Positions 45,881-58,489 of a DNA stretch of 64,000 nt are shown here, piece by piece. The notes under the pieces are model-generated. The model made no database searches. It was given only the letters and a program-made list of their open reading frames with translations, and was not told the origin of the DNA. Position 1 is the stretch's first letter. Each line of letters opens with the position of its first letter. Origin of the DNA: Epiperipatus broadwayi (lineage: Eukaryota; Onychophora; Udeonychophora; Euonychophora; Peripatidae); the NCBI GenBank assembly GCA_028023455.1, contig JAQFVV010006238.1:6334572-6398571 (forward strand), written 5' to 3'. The translations under genes were made by a program, and so were the position numbers.

Positions 45881-47930
45881 TTAGTAACTGAAATACAGGC
45901 TTATTATATACCTGCATTCGGTGTTTTGTAAAGCTAGTGAAAAAATTCTAGAGTGCCACTACTGAAATGAACTTTACTGAACAATTTTCAAAAAATTAAA
46001 AAAAACAACAACGTATGTACATAAAAATAATTCTAGTCTCTATCTTGTGTGAGAGTGGTATAATGTAAGAATATCGAACTGTCAACACGGATATGTGGAT
46101 TCGGGTGTTTGATATCTGTAATTCATCTAACAAATGATGATTATTCGTAAAAGGAATGGAGAGGGGATCATAATTTTGGGGTTAGCGGATATTGCGATAT
46201 GATAAAAACAATAAGAACAAACTTAAAAATAATCTTACTAACTTTAAAAATTGTGACAGATATTTGTTAACAGGTTAATTATAGACAAATTATCGTATCT
46301 CTGCTAACTATGCTTGGTGAAACTTAAAACTGACACAAGAGTATAACATTGTGCTCTCATAACATAATCTAGCCAGATGACATATAGAACATTATATAAT
46401 CATATTATTGTACAATTTATTCATTTATTTATCCTTTATTAGTATGTAATCACTATTTATTGTTAATAAAATTTTTATTGAAATGAACTGTGCATTTTAA
46501 AACTAACTACTTAAAGTTGAAATATCTATTCAAACTAAAATATTACTTTATATGTAAATAAAAATAATTAAACTTGGAATAAAACAAAATATAAAAAGAT
46601 TTTTATAAACATTCTCTAAATAGTTCGCAGATCAAACATCTCCCATTATAGAAATGATTACGTTTTCCCAATTTTTATTCTTTAGTTAAGAATAGCCATT
46701 TACCGATCAATTTGGATGGTAAACTGGATTAATTATGAGCTGGCTAAAAAAATCTAAACATGTTGCATTTTCCTCTTTTTAATCAGAATTTTATCTCGGA
46801 TCGCAAAAGGATGCGCTATTGCCGTGTATTGCGTCATGACGCTCTTCAAAAGGTTCATTTTTTTAAAAAATGAAAATTTTATTATATTAAAAACCTATAC
46901 AAGATGATTAGTAATTAATGGAGCTACTTTTTAATCTGCAAATTTTAATTACTTTTATTGCTTTTTTTTTTTTTAAATATAATAAATTAGACCCCCCCCC
47001 TCTCAAAAAAATTTGAGAATAGGATTGCTGGTCTATAAGTAACAAAAAAACCCGGGGGGGGGGTAATAATGACTCACAAGCAATTAACAAAATTTTTATA
47101 AAAGAAAGGAAGGGTTAAAACAAATATTGAAATTTAAAATTAAAAAAAAAAAGTCGAATGCATATTCAGAATATTAAACCCGTATAGATATCCACTTATA
47201 GTTTAATTCAATTTTTATTAATTTACAATATTCTCTCTAATGCAATTTCGAACATTATCCATCCACAAGGGTAACTTTCCCTCCCTTTCCCCTGGGAAAG
47301 CTTAGGCAAATTGAAAATGATTCACTCGTAATTTTCTTCAGTGAAATTATTAAAGACACAGTAATTTTAAACTACTCAAATTATAGCTTCAAATGTTACA
47401 AAAACACCTGGCAGGGTAATTCCAGAATTCTTACTTGAAACTAAAAGCAATACAGTGTATATGTTTTATATGAAGATAAAGTTAAAAGAGATAAAATTAA
47501 ATACTTTATTGTAGGGCAAAAGCTTTTCCATATCTCTCCACAAAGAAACAGTTAATGAAAAAAACATTATCAGGCTAATCAACCACTGATTGTTCAAATT
47601 TTGTTTTTCTTTCTTAATTAATTGTACTTTATAAAGAGTACTTAATTGATCAATAATCGAATGTCTAACTATATTGGCTCTAGATTAGATATCCAGAAGA
47701 AAATACTAAACCTATTTAAAATTCAATCTAGTTTTAAACTCTAGGTCATACATTCCTCTGCAACGCAATAAAATCTTTCAAGTAAAGTGGATTCTTACGT
47801 AAATACATCTAAATGCTTCTCTATGCATGTTTATGTAAAATGTATTATTATTATTATCATCATCATCATCATCCTCCTCCTAAGGCAGTATGTAACTTGC
47901 TTATACAGAATGCTTCATCCTCCACCCCAT
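45881..47930. other. AT-rich intergenic DNA, no gene seen
   Basis: A possible worn tRNA-like SINE lies near 46060-46150 (GTGAGAGTGGTATAATGTAAG, GTGGATTCGGGTGTTT). A C9 tract at 46992-47000 and a G10 tract at 47054-47063 are listed separately. A compound TAT/TCA/TCC trinucleotide repeat is at about 47843-47881. Confidence 0.45.
46992..47063. repeat. Facing C9 and G10 homopolymer tracts
   Basis: A run of nine C and a run of ten G (preceded by CCC) lie about 55 bp apart in otherwise AT-rich DNA. They could pair as a short stem, or could simply be two independent slippage products. Confidence 0.7.
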
Positions 47931-47934
47931 CTCA

Positions 47935-48245
47935 AGCAACTTGACCACCCACATATGAAAATGATACATAATCCTCAATATACATATTTTGTACAAAACC
48001 AGCACTCATCAGTTGGACCAGATCATAATCTCCCATATATATATATACACAATCAGTGCTTGGTTTATAATAAGATAGCAGTTCCTCAAACTTTAATGGA
48101 CAGACTTTAATCTTCTCACCCTTATATGTGTGGGAGAATATGATCTGGTCCAACTGATGAGTGCTGGTTTTGCATGAAATATGTATATTGGGATCATGTA
48201 TCTTTTTTGCATGTGTGTGATCAGGTGTGTCTGTTGCTTGAGACG
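47935..48245. repeat. Family B foldback, shorter copy
   Basis: The left arm (CTCAAGCAACTTGACCACCC, AATATACATATTTTGTACAAA, CCAGCACTCATCAGTTGG) pairs with the right arm (CCAACTGATGAGTGCTGG, GAAATATGTATATTGGG, GGTGTGTCTGTTGCTTGAG). On the right side the inner half of the arm is missing, so the paired part is about 110 bp, the unpaired centre about 80 bp, and the whole about 310 bp. Confidence 0.85.
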
Positions 48246-48979
48246 GAGCGGAAGGATGAATAGACTAAAAAATTCTGAGTTTAAATTCCTCTACTTATTA
48301 TTATTAACAACAATAGGATAGATATTAAAAATAGTAATAATTGTAATGCACAGTGCTTAAATTTGTGTGTGTGTGTGCACACATTTGTGATTCACTGGAA
48401 TGAAAATATGTTATACAAGTAAACCAGCAAAGACTGAGAGCCTGACTCAACTCTTATGATTTACCACTTGTAAAATAATGCATGAGGTAAGCAGCTAAGA
48501 CATAGAATCCAGCTTTATCATGTTATAGTGTTAAAAAAAGCACATAGCTGCTAAGTCTGCATAAAAATATTAAGCCATAAAATCCCTTAATATGAGTTAT
48601 CATAAAAATAAAATCAATCACAAAATAGTCATTCAGTTCCCATTCAGTGGAAGGGGTATTGTGATGAACATAAAGTGGCTCACAATATATATTGGAATTT
48701 TTAGAAATATATGAATTCACAAAATTATGTTATCTGATTTTAAACAAGCTTCTATTGTTCTGATTTTTAAAAATAAAGTAATAGAAGACATTGCAGTAAT
48801 TGTTGTGGAAAATCATTGTTAGCCACTTCAGTGAAAGTACATTAAGGATTTTCTTTAATAGATTATTTCCTATCATAGATAAATGGTTAATAAAGATTCA
48901 GAGTGGTTTAGATATCTAAAAAGCATTAGAGATATAATTTTTATTGCCATGTAAATGGAAGAAAAATGTTGGGAACATG

Positions 48980-50510
48980 AGAATACTTTATATATTGCAT
49001 TTTCTTTAGTCAAGGCATTTGATTCAATTAATTGAACAAGTCTACAGTACTGTTAGAAATTATATACCCTAATTGTCCACTATTGCTTATCTATAATAAA
49101 CAGTTTTTCAATGATGGAATGACATAGAGTATTATAACTATTGGAGAAGATCCTGAGACATTTGAACAAGAGTTCCAACTTTATTTCTGATTTTTATAGT
49201 AGTGATTTTCAGAATTGATTTAATGAATAAGGAATCAAGAGGGATAAAATTTTGATGTTGGCATTTTTAATTTAAATGACGTTAAAGACAAAAACAAGAA
49301 CTTCATCCTTTTTGATTGTGAAATCCTTGCCAATTCAAAATCACAATCTATGGAATATATTCAATGTTTGAACAGAACATATAAAGATTTAGGTGTAGTA
49401 AATAATCAAAAATTTTATGTTCTGTATAAATCAATGATGGGGAAGATACATTTTAAGTTTTAGGCTGGACAAAAACCAATTTTAATATTTTGATAGTTTT
49501 TTAAATAGAAAAGTTGACAGGTATTGAAGTGCAGAACAATCTCCACTGTACTGTTGTTACTATCAACAAAGTAAAATAGGATATTTCATCATAGTCAAGT
49601 AACTACTGCATTTAAATTAGCTGCATGTAGAAAATTATTGTATGGATGTGAAGCTTGGACATCTTATTGATGTAATATAATGGCATGAGAAATATTTTTC
49701 ATTTAAGGATGATCCATAAAATGTTAGAAATACAATGGCAAAATTACAAAACCAATCAATTGTAATTCAATTTGCTACTAATTTTCATCTTCTCTGAGCC
49801 AATGTAATATCTTGGTAAAATGAAAAGACTTGCAAAAAAGGTAGTTTTTTAAAAATAATATTTTGCTTTAATCACATCACTATATGCTATCTATATAATA
49901 TAGTAAAAATATATTAAATGCATACCAGGCAGTAATAAAGCTAAATATTATTAAAAAAAACTATCTTTTCTGTGTGCATTTTCATTTTACCAGTTAAGAC
50001 CAATCAATGTGTTTTTTGACTTAGTGGACATGATACTATAAAGTCCAGTATATATTTGACTTGGACATATGGAATGAATAACAATATGACATCCTAAAAA
50101 ATATTTTACAATAAACTTGAATATAATCATCATAGGAAAGGCAAACTCTATTTATATTATAAAGATCGTCTTAATACATTCTAAAGACAGGCAAAGTCAA
50201 ACTTTAAATGAGAAGTTTTGGTTGACAACAGAATATATTGGAGATCTACAGTATGATATGATATTAAATTATTTTAGATAGAAAAAAATGCTGATGAAGA
50301 AACTAAGACAGCATCATAAAATATCAAACAGAAAAATGGATCAGCATGTTTTATATGTGGGTATAGTTGAGATTAACAAATTGCTTTGTATAATCATCAC
50401 AAAACTCATCTTTGGTGTGACATGTTTATTATTTTTGTTTTGTCTTTTAACTTTTGTTTCTCTTGCAGCTGGAATGGCCACACTTATGAGTAGATACTGC
50501 CATTAATGTT
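48980..50510 (+). pseudogene. Long degenerate LINE (RT to C-terminal finger) relic
   Basis: Broken translation follows the order of a non-LTR reverse transcriptase: AFDSIN then a SLQ...L block (49013-49060), LSIINSF-DG-like residues (49085-49120), a GIKRDKILMLAFLI-type block (49225-49270), a worn central region, LLYGCEAWTS (49635-49665), FHLRMIHKMLEIQWQ-like residues (49695-49745), LGHMERMNN (50060-50085), KGKLYLYYKDRLNT (50140-50180), and a final histidine/cysteine-containing stretch near 50340-50510 that resembles a decayed C2H2 finger (HVLYVGIVE for the HVCP.CGR type). Stops and frameshifts are frequent. The clade (Jockey/CR1 superfamily in the broad sense) is inferred, not certain. Confidence 0.6.
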
Positions 50511-52380
50511 GATTTATGTATACATCTATATAATTTATATAAATATTGTTCAATGTGTTTGTAAACAAACAGAGTAAATCACCCTCCATCAGGCTATGAA
50601 TTAAAAGCCCTCTAAATATTGAACAATGGATTATATATATATATAATTTAAGGAAATTTATAGTTTTATATACACAATGTTAATGAAAAATCAATTAAAT
50701 TTTTTGCAAAACCCATGTTTCTAATAATTGATTTCACTTCAAAGATTGTCATCTATATATATGATTGTAAGTTCCTTAAAATTTCTATAGAGAGCATAAT
50801 TAAATAACGGTAATAGATTACATCTTTATGTGATATTTAATTAATCAATATTTACATGTGTGTGTATTAACTGCTCCTTGCAATAACAGGTTTGAAGTGT
50901 CGAGCAATAAATTACTAAAAAACAATATTGTAGTGTTTTACATTGCTTGTTACAATTTGGTCCTAAACTGTTAGACTAATATTAAAGAGTAGCTGTGGTG
51001 AGAGCTAAAATATCCTATCTAAGTTTCCAGCCAAAAATATGAAAAAAAAATGGTGGGAGCAGGGAGGCTCAATGTGACCACTTGAATGGATTTGTTACAT
51101 TCATTCACTAACGGACACCTTAAGCAAATGATATTACAATAAATAAATTAACAAAGTTTAATCTATTATGACATATTTAGAATTACTCATACATTCTAAA
51201 GATTTCAAATGTTTATAAGTATACACCTGGGTCTTGTTTTATGCAGTAGATAGGTTCCTCAGAAAATGTGCACAAAAAAATTGCATAAAAATAGACTTAA
51301 CTTACCTTGAAAAATGGGGGATATGTTCCAGTAATTTTCAGAAATCACATAAAAGCAAAATAACAACAAAAAACTACTTTAAAATTCACATTAAAAAAAT
51401 AAGAAAATAAAGTATGACTAATAAAAAATTTCAAATATTTGAAAAAAATTAATACAAGACAAACTTTTTTTTATTAACTACACTATTTAATTTTACATTC
51501 TTTCATACATATTTTAATCATTACCACCATTTGACAATATGCACTCATATTTATACATAATTATATAATTATAGTTATAAAACAATTACTATGTACAGTG
51601 ATGTGTGTGTATGTAATGATGTGTAATATTTCTAATTGGTATCATGTTATAATCTTATATGCATGTAATACATGCATAAACATTCTCTCTCTCTCTGTAC
51701 ATATATAAAGAGTGTGCGGACTACTATATCTATTATCTTAGTGTTTTAATTTTCAAAGTAAAAATTAATTACAATAAATTATTTTCTAGTTTATATTACA
51801 ATAGAAAACATCATATTCTGACATTTTACAGATATAACTGCTACTATACACAAGGCAAACGAGCTCAAATTACACATAACCAATTTAATCTTACATATTG
51901 TATTTTCATTATTATCAATTTTGATCACAAAAAGAATAAAGGAAAAGATTACTAATTTTTTTTATTGATATCTTAATGTGGATTTATAATTTTAAATTTT
52001 AAAAAAATAATGTTAAAATTATCTTATATATATTGTGCTTTTCTATCATTTTAAAACATTTGCTCAGGTTTAATGAGTTGTAAATATTTAAAAAACATTT
52101 TTATAACCTTGTTTTTATTAAATAATGAACTTTAAAAGTAAATAATAAAAACAAATATATAAAGCTTTACTTTTAAATGTTTATTAATGCTATAAAATCA
52201 GTACATTATAAATATATGTAATATTTGTGCTTAAAATCTTTTTTCTATAGTTTTTTTATATTTTTATTAATTATTTTTGTTGATATCTTAATAGGTATAC
52301 ATAACTTTAAAATTAGTTTGTCATAAACATACTGTCCGTATTATCTATTGACTTTGACATCCATGAATAATTTTAGAACC
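50511..52380. other. AT-rich intergenic DNA, no gene seen
   Basis: Short TA microsatellites (50632-50646), a CTCTCTCTCTCT word near 51685-51696 and long A/T runs occur. No frame or element was recognised. Confidence 0.45.
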
Positions 52381-52384
52381 AAAT

Positions 52385-52650
52385 ACCAAGGACAATGATC
52401 TATTGTATCCAGGAATCTAAATGTGTAAGTTTGACTTCTATGCTAATATTGTGACTGGTCACGCCAGCAACACCTGAAGAAGAGAGGAGAATAATACTAC
52501 TCAAAATATTATTAATCTGTTTTGTCTACACGTGTGTTATTAGTAACAAGTTGTTTGTATTTGAAAGGTTTAAATAAAGTTTAAATTTTTCTATACATTC
52601 AACATTTAATGCTAGATGATGGAAATAGTCCAACATATTATCACATTATC
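52385..52650 (+). repeat. tRNA-derived SINE (family H), second copy
   Basis: The body matches 300-490 in order: CAACACCTGAAGAAGAGAGG, AATAATACTACTCAAA, GTGTGTTATTAGTAACAAG, TTGTTTGTATTTGAAAGG, CTATACATTCAACATTTA, TGATGGAAATAGTCCAACA. The tRNA-like head is more worn than at 196-270. Confidence 0.75.
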
Positions 52651-52918
52651 TACTGTGATTTTAAGTAACCAGTAGATATCAGAATCTCCAGATCAGTTTC
52701 TGTATTTTACTTATACATAGATCATATAGATAAACAAATATATAAATCTATGTTTATTTAAACATGTAACACACAAAAGCAATTAAAATACATCATACTA
52801 TTCATAATTGAACAAAATTTTACCAACATCTCATGTTCTCCAAAATAAATTATGATCACTCTATTTTTAAGCCATTTACTGCGAGTTTAAGCAATCAATG
52901 GACATCAGAAGTTACCTC

Positions 52919-53128
52919 TATAAAAATCACCATATCTAGACCAGTTTCTGTATTTTGCCTTCATCAGTGAAAACTAGAATTCACATCAGGAACTAATGCA
53001 TTTCAAACTAATAACATGGTTTTTTTAAAAAAAAAAACTTAAAGCTTTAAACCCAGTCTAACTTGCATGGGTTTTTAAATATATGTATTTAAATAATATA
53101 AACTAATAAAAGTTGGTTGCTAAATGCA
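52919..53128 (+). repeat. Dispersed inverted pair, left copy
   Basis: This 210-bp block (ACCAGTTTCTGTATTTTGCC, TCATCAGTGAAAACTAGAAT, TTTAAATAATATAAACTAAT, AAAAGTTGGTTGCTAAATGC) is present as the reverse complement at 55659-55867. The shared TCATCAGTGAA core links it loosely with family A. Confidence 0.85.
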
Positions 53129-55477
53129 TAAAAGGGTATTATGTACTAACTTTGAATCTTAGTCTGACAAAACCAGAAGCAAACAACCATTAAAGTGGGA
53201 TTTATAGTATTAAACTATATGACATTCATTAATTATTCAAGATTATAGTGACCAAATCTGTGTTGACTATATCAGCTCTTTGAATAAGAATTTGACAGTA
53301 TAAAAGTGTGTGGGGGTGACTATTTTAATTCATTAACAGCAAATTAATTTTATATTTAACAATACCATTCAAACTTGAATAAATAATTTAACAAGTAAAC
53401 ATTAAATAAAAAAAGTATTTTTTATTTCATTTATTTGCAAGCTAAACTTTAATTACAAAATTATTAATGGCAGATCATCCATGATTTTAAATATTATTAA
53501 AGATATATTTCAAATAATATATACTTTATAAAATCATTTCATTTACAGAAGATACACTTTGATATATAACAATATGAAGGTTTATAATTCGTTTAATTTC
53601 CCATTAATTAAGATTAAGGACATTTTTGTGGAATACATTAATTATATGAAGTTGGCATATAACAAAGAGCTTACATTCCTTCAATTTGTATCAATGAAGG
53701 TGTAACATTAGAGCTGTAATTAATGCAGTTTTATTTTATTTTAAATATAAACAATATGTATCAGTAAAACATCACATGACCTATCACATCTTCAGCGTGT
53801 ATACTCCTGTTTCAGTAATATACTTTTCCACTTTCTTTTTGCAACATATTGTAAACTTAAGAAAACAGTCATCTAGCAACTATCATTGCTTTTTATAGTT
53901 CATAATGAGTGATAAAAAGATGGAAAGTTATGCTAGTAAATGTCTAACAGGTTAAAAAACCATCATAATGACTCCTAAGATTATATTCTTGCCTTAAAAA
54001 TAAATTATTCTAGAGTAGAACCTTTATAAATCTATAAAATTAGATAAATTTAAGAATAAAAAGCTCTTGCTATATAAGACTTATTTTTAATTATGCTTTT
54101 AAGTGATTGATTTAATCCATGTAAATATTCGTAAATATTTTTTTATGGTTTACATATATATATAGAAATTAATTCATTCATTGCCACACTTTTTCCCAAT
54201 ATTATTTATTAAACTACTGAACATCACATGATCACCATCTCTTATACTGCCTTGTTTAATAATATTATTTATTTTACATACATTGACAGTTTTGACTGAT
54301 TATCAGTTTTCATCAGAAAAACTATTATTTATAACAATTTTTCAAAGATTGATGATAATTTTAGATTGCGAGAAAATCATATAAAATCAGTACTTTCTCT
54401 GCTGACTGATTGGTGAATGAATGTTTGTCCGATATAATGTGTCAAATTCACAATCACTACATTTATGTGAAGGAAGGAATTCCACCTTAAATAAAAAATG
54501 CTGGGGAAAAATCAGTACACACACTTTTAATTACAGAGATACAGTACACATTTCATTGTAAAGGTACTCACCCAGCTGCAGAAACAGCCACAAATGCTGA
54601 TTTGTAATTCAATGCTAAGGCACTCCATACTTTCGTGGTCTGTCAATCCCCTAATATAGTTCAGATGAATGACATACTTAGCAATGTTTAACAAACTTTT
54701 ACAAATTAACAATGTTTAATTAAAAAAACATTTAAATTAAATTTTAGAAAAAAAAATTGTTAAAGCAACTAACTAAAAAAAAATTACAAATATTATATTT
54801 AATAAAAAAAAAATTACAAAAACAACCAGTGTTTTGTATTCCAATGTTAATGAACAGTAACTATTAATAAAGCTAAAAAAACTTGCTACTATTGGAAAAA
54901 AAAAATTTTTTTTTATTCAGAGGGCACTCCAGTAAATATATATTTGAAGCCATAAAGCTAGCAAATATAACATATATTTAAAAATGTAAATTTAATAAAA
55001 AATTGTTTTAAAAACCAATTATTACAAAAATGTTGGGCTGAAAGCTCAAAGTTTTTGTATTCAGCCGTAACAACCATCTTTCATATTGATGTTCAATTTT
55101 CATATTTAAAATCTTTTGTTTAATTTATATTAAATCTTAAAAAAAATTGTTAGAGCAATCAATTAAAAAAACCCTTGGGTCTTTACAAGACCAGGTGCAT
55201 CTGGTAATAATAATAATTTTTTAAGTGTTAAAAAAAATATATTTATTTAATACTGCATCAAATTATTAACAGCACAATTTAATAATTCTTATCTATTTTT
55301 ATTCTTTGTCTTTTTATAGAATGAATAAACAATATTTGGAATGTTTTAATGATTTTGTGTATTTTCTCTAATATAATTAAAATGGCTGCTCTGAGATTAA
55401 CAAATTAGTAATTAATAAGTTAATACTAATATCACCTAACCTTATATATTTATTCATACACTTCCAAGAGCAATTAT
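53129..55477. other. AT-rich spacer between an inverted pair, no gene seen
   Basis: No gene recognised. The terminal motif of family A (GAACATCACATGATCACCAT) recurs at 54220-54239 without the rest of the element. Poly(A) and poly(T) blocks dominate 54.7-55.2 kb. Confidence 0.5.
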
Positions 55478-55612
55478 CTTCATTCTACTCTAGTGCCATC
55501 TACTGTACACATGAGTAATTAACAGGTAACATTCCTATATCATCTGTTGTTCATTGATTAATTAAACTTGCAATAGATGACTTTAGAATAGTGTGAAGAT
55601 AGTTCTATTAAT
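55478..55612. repeat. Family E foldback element, compact copy
   Basis: The left arm ATCTTCATTCTACTCTAGTG then CCATCTACTGTACACATGAG is answered by ACTTGCAATAGATGACTTTA then GAATAGTGTGAAGAT on the right. The arms are about 40 bp and the loop about 50 bp. The ends match those at 23655-23930. Confidence 0.8.
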
Positions 55613-55658
55613 TATTAAGTTTTATTTGCTCATTGAAAGACCCCCCCCCTCTTTATTT

Positions 55659-55867
55659 TGTATTTAGCAACCAACTTTTATTAGTTTACATTATTTAAAT
55701 ACATATATTAAAAGACTAGCAAGTTAGCCTGAGTTTAAAGCTTTAAGGCTTATTTTTAAAAAATTCACATTATTAGCTTAAAATGCACTGGTTCCTGATT
55801 TGAATTCTAGTCTTCACTGATGAAGGCAAAATCCAGAAACTGATCTGGATATGGTGATTTTATAGGC
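55659..55867 (-). repeat. Dispersed inverted pair, right copy
   Basis: The reverse complement of this block follows 52919-53128 almost without gaps, with roughly 80-85% identity by eye. The pair would form a 210-bp stem around a 2.5-kb loop. Confidence 0.85.
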
Positions 55868-56325
55868 TATTCTCTTATACAAAAAAAAATTATAATAATT
55901 TCATAAAATTTTATATAACTATTGACTGTGATATTTTAAAAAAAGGATTTCATAAAGAGTTGAAACAATTTTGACTATTGTTTTATTTTGATAATAGCCT
56001 CCAAATAATTGAGAATGCAATGATTTAGTAACTAACATTTTTGAAATATATTTACATATAAAAAAGAAACAAAAAATTCAAAGGTTTTACATATGTCTGC
56101 ATATATGAGTAATATAATAATCATTTTTTAGTAAACCATTTTCTCATCCCACATAATCTATTATTCACATGATCACTTTTGATTTCTTGTCATACCATCT
56201 TTTTCAAACTATTTTATTCCATTTGGGGTTTAATTATCTCTGTTGATGACTTAATGTATAATTTTTAAAGTAAATTGTATCTTGAATATATTTGTATTGT
56301 TTTTCTGAAGGTTTGTGATCATGGT
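55868..56325. other. AT-rich intergenic DNA, no gene seen
   Basis: Nothing recognised beyond A/T runs. Confidence 0.45.
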
Positions 56326-56545
56326 GTTCTAGCTGTATTTTTATATTGGACTATTTCCATCATCTAATATATGTGTTGAATGTCTTTAGAAAAGTTAAAT
56401 TTTAGTTAAATATTCCAAATGTATTCAACTGTTAGTAATATCACAGCAAACAAATGTTAGTAATATCACAGCAAACAGGTTAGTATATGCACATTCAACA
56501 CACATTTTAGATGGTGGAAATAGTCCAATATAAAAATACAGATAT
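56326..56545. repeat. Palindromic family H SINE-tail composite
   Basis: The left arm (CTGTATTTTTATATTGGACT, then ATTTCCATCATCTAATAT and GTGTTGAATGT) is answered on the right by ACATTCAACACACATTTTAG, ATGGTGGAAATAGTCCAATA and TAAAAATACAG. The arms are about 50-55 bp. The inside is the reverse complement of the family H body and contains a perfect 22-bp word (GTTAGTAATATCACAGCAAA then CA) twice, at 56431-56452 and 56456-56477. Confidence 0.85.
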
Positions 56546-57955
56546 ATACGTATGGGTGTATTAAAATTTTTTGGAAATTACGCATTAGACCTGCCATGAA
56601 ATATCACATATGAAAACAATCAAAAGCACATTAATCAAAAGAAAAAAGATTTAATATTATACGTCAATATTTAAAAATCTTTTTTTTATTTGAAAAAAAA
56701 AACTCTAACATATTCACACTAAAAAAAAAGGACTTTGTAATGGAAACAATATATAATAAAAATACAAACATTACAACAGATATTACTAATTAAATGTATT
56801 TGTTTGCGACATCATGGCCAGTCTAACACATAAGGACCAAAATATGTATGGTCAAAGGCATCCATTTGAAAGCTTGGGACAAAATTGCTACAGGAGACTA
56901 CTGTATTATAGTTTAATCCATGTGATTAGTTACATTATTAATGAGGTGTGAGGATGCATGCTATTCATTATATTCTACAAACTGTTTTTTAGATTTTTTT
57001 TTAATAATGTTTCATTTTTTGAAATTAGAACTGTAGTAATTACTATGGAAATATTAGATGGATATTCATAACTCAAAGATATGACAGATTAAACCTAGTT
57101 TAAACCCAGATCACAAGATGATTACTTTTATTTTCTTACAGAATAAAGAAGTTGTAATAAGCACTGCAAAAGTATAGAATGCAAAAGAAAAACCAACATA
57201 CAATTTTTTTTCAATACAAAAATCATTACATAAAAAGGTGTTAATTAATTACGTCTTGTAATTTGTAATTTTTGATTGCATTGGTTCAATTACTTCATCC
57301 TTTAAAAGGTGGCCAATTTTGCCTTTGTGAATATTTCAACAATAAAAAATTTGATTATTCAAAGATCCAAACCAGACCAACTCAACCCCAATGCGGAGCA
57401 TGATAAAGATTTTTACGTATTGACATATTCTTAATGAATTGTTGGAGCCTTGGAATTTCACATGATTAGTATTAATGTGAAAGTTGAATGTTAATAAAAA
57501 GATGATAGAATACAATGGACAGCAAAAAAAATAATCTAATGAATACTTGACAACATTAGCTTGAACATGAAACATAAAGATTCATTTAAAATTGTGCTAG
57601 TATAAACCAGAAACTAAAGTGGTTGGTTGAAAGTCATGTGATTTTCAAGTACTACAAATGACTATCTGAACTTTGATTTAGAAATTGTTCTCAGGTTCTT
57701 GACTCTATCTCTATGCTAAATACTGAAGGTCAGTCGTATTATGGATCTAAATCATTATATAATTAGTGTGGGGAGTGGATAATGTTAAAAAAAGGTAACT
57801 AGCAAAAAGGATCATGAATGTCATCCTCCTCCCATAAGAGAATGACTTTGAGCAGTCTGAAATTTTAACAGATTATAGGACATTTTGGGGGAATACCCTC
57901 ATAGAATCACTTAATGATATTAGAGTCCTGTATGATTTAGTGTGTAGTAAAGTGG
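56546..57955. other. AT-rich intergenic DNA, no gene seen
   Basis: No gene or element recognised; A/T homopolymers dominate near 56.68-56.73 kb. Confidence 0.45.
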
Positions 57956-58055
57956 CAAATTTTAAAATTAACACCCACATATATGCCCAATTCTATCACT
58001 TCTAGTACTCAAACTTCTTATGAACTTTAAAGAAATAAAGCCATTTAATTATTAT
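57956..58055 (+). repeat. SINE tail copy (family G)
   Basis: It ends TACTCAAACTTCTTATGAAC then TTTAAAGAAATAAAGCCATT, the closest match in the window to the tail of the 5S-headed SINE at 5303-5340. The head is not recognisable. Confidence 0.55.
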
Positions 58056-58489
58056 TTCTTAGAACACAAAATAATTTACTGAATTGTACGATATAAACTT
58101 CCATAAGAACAGTATGCTAATGCCTGGCAAATGTTAACATTCAACTTGTTATTTTTAGCAACAATCAGAGATCTTTCAAGAGCCAGCTGTCATATATAGG
58201 AACTAATTCAGACATCTTTGTGAAAATAAAATTAATTGAATTTCAAATATTTACAATAATAATATAATTTTAACATTACTTTATTTCCAAGGCAGAGCCA
58301 ATAAGCACCCATTTTTAATGATAATAATAATAATAAATTTTTAAAGTCAGGCTTTTATTTGGCACTTGTATTTATTAATATAAATTTAGATGATGATTTT
58401 GATCTATTAAATTTGATATAATGATAAATATGTTTATAAAATGTTGATGTGACAATTAAAAGACTAGCAATATATATTTTTAGTAATAG

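Noticed and set aside
50528-50645. An inverted repeat built on AATATTG.TCAATG and AATATTGAACAATG
   Set aside because: On checking orientation, only the short self-complementary core pairs; the flanks do not.
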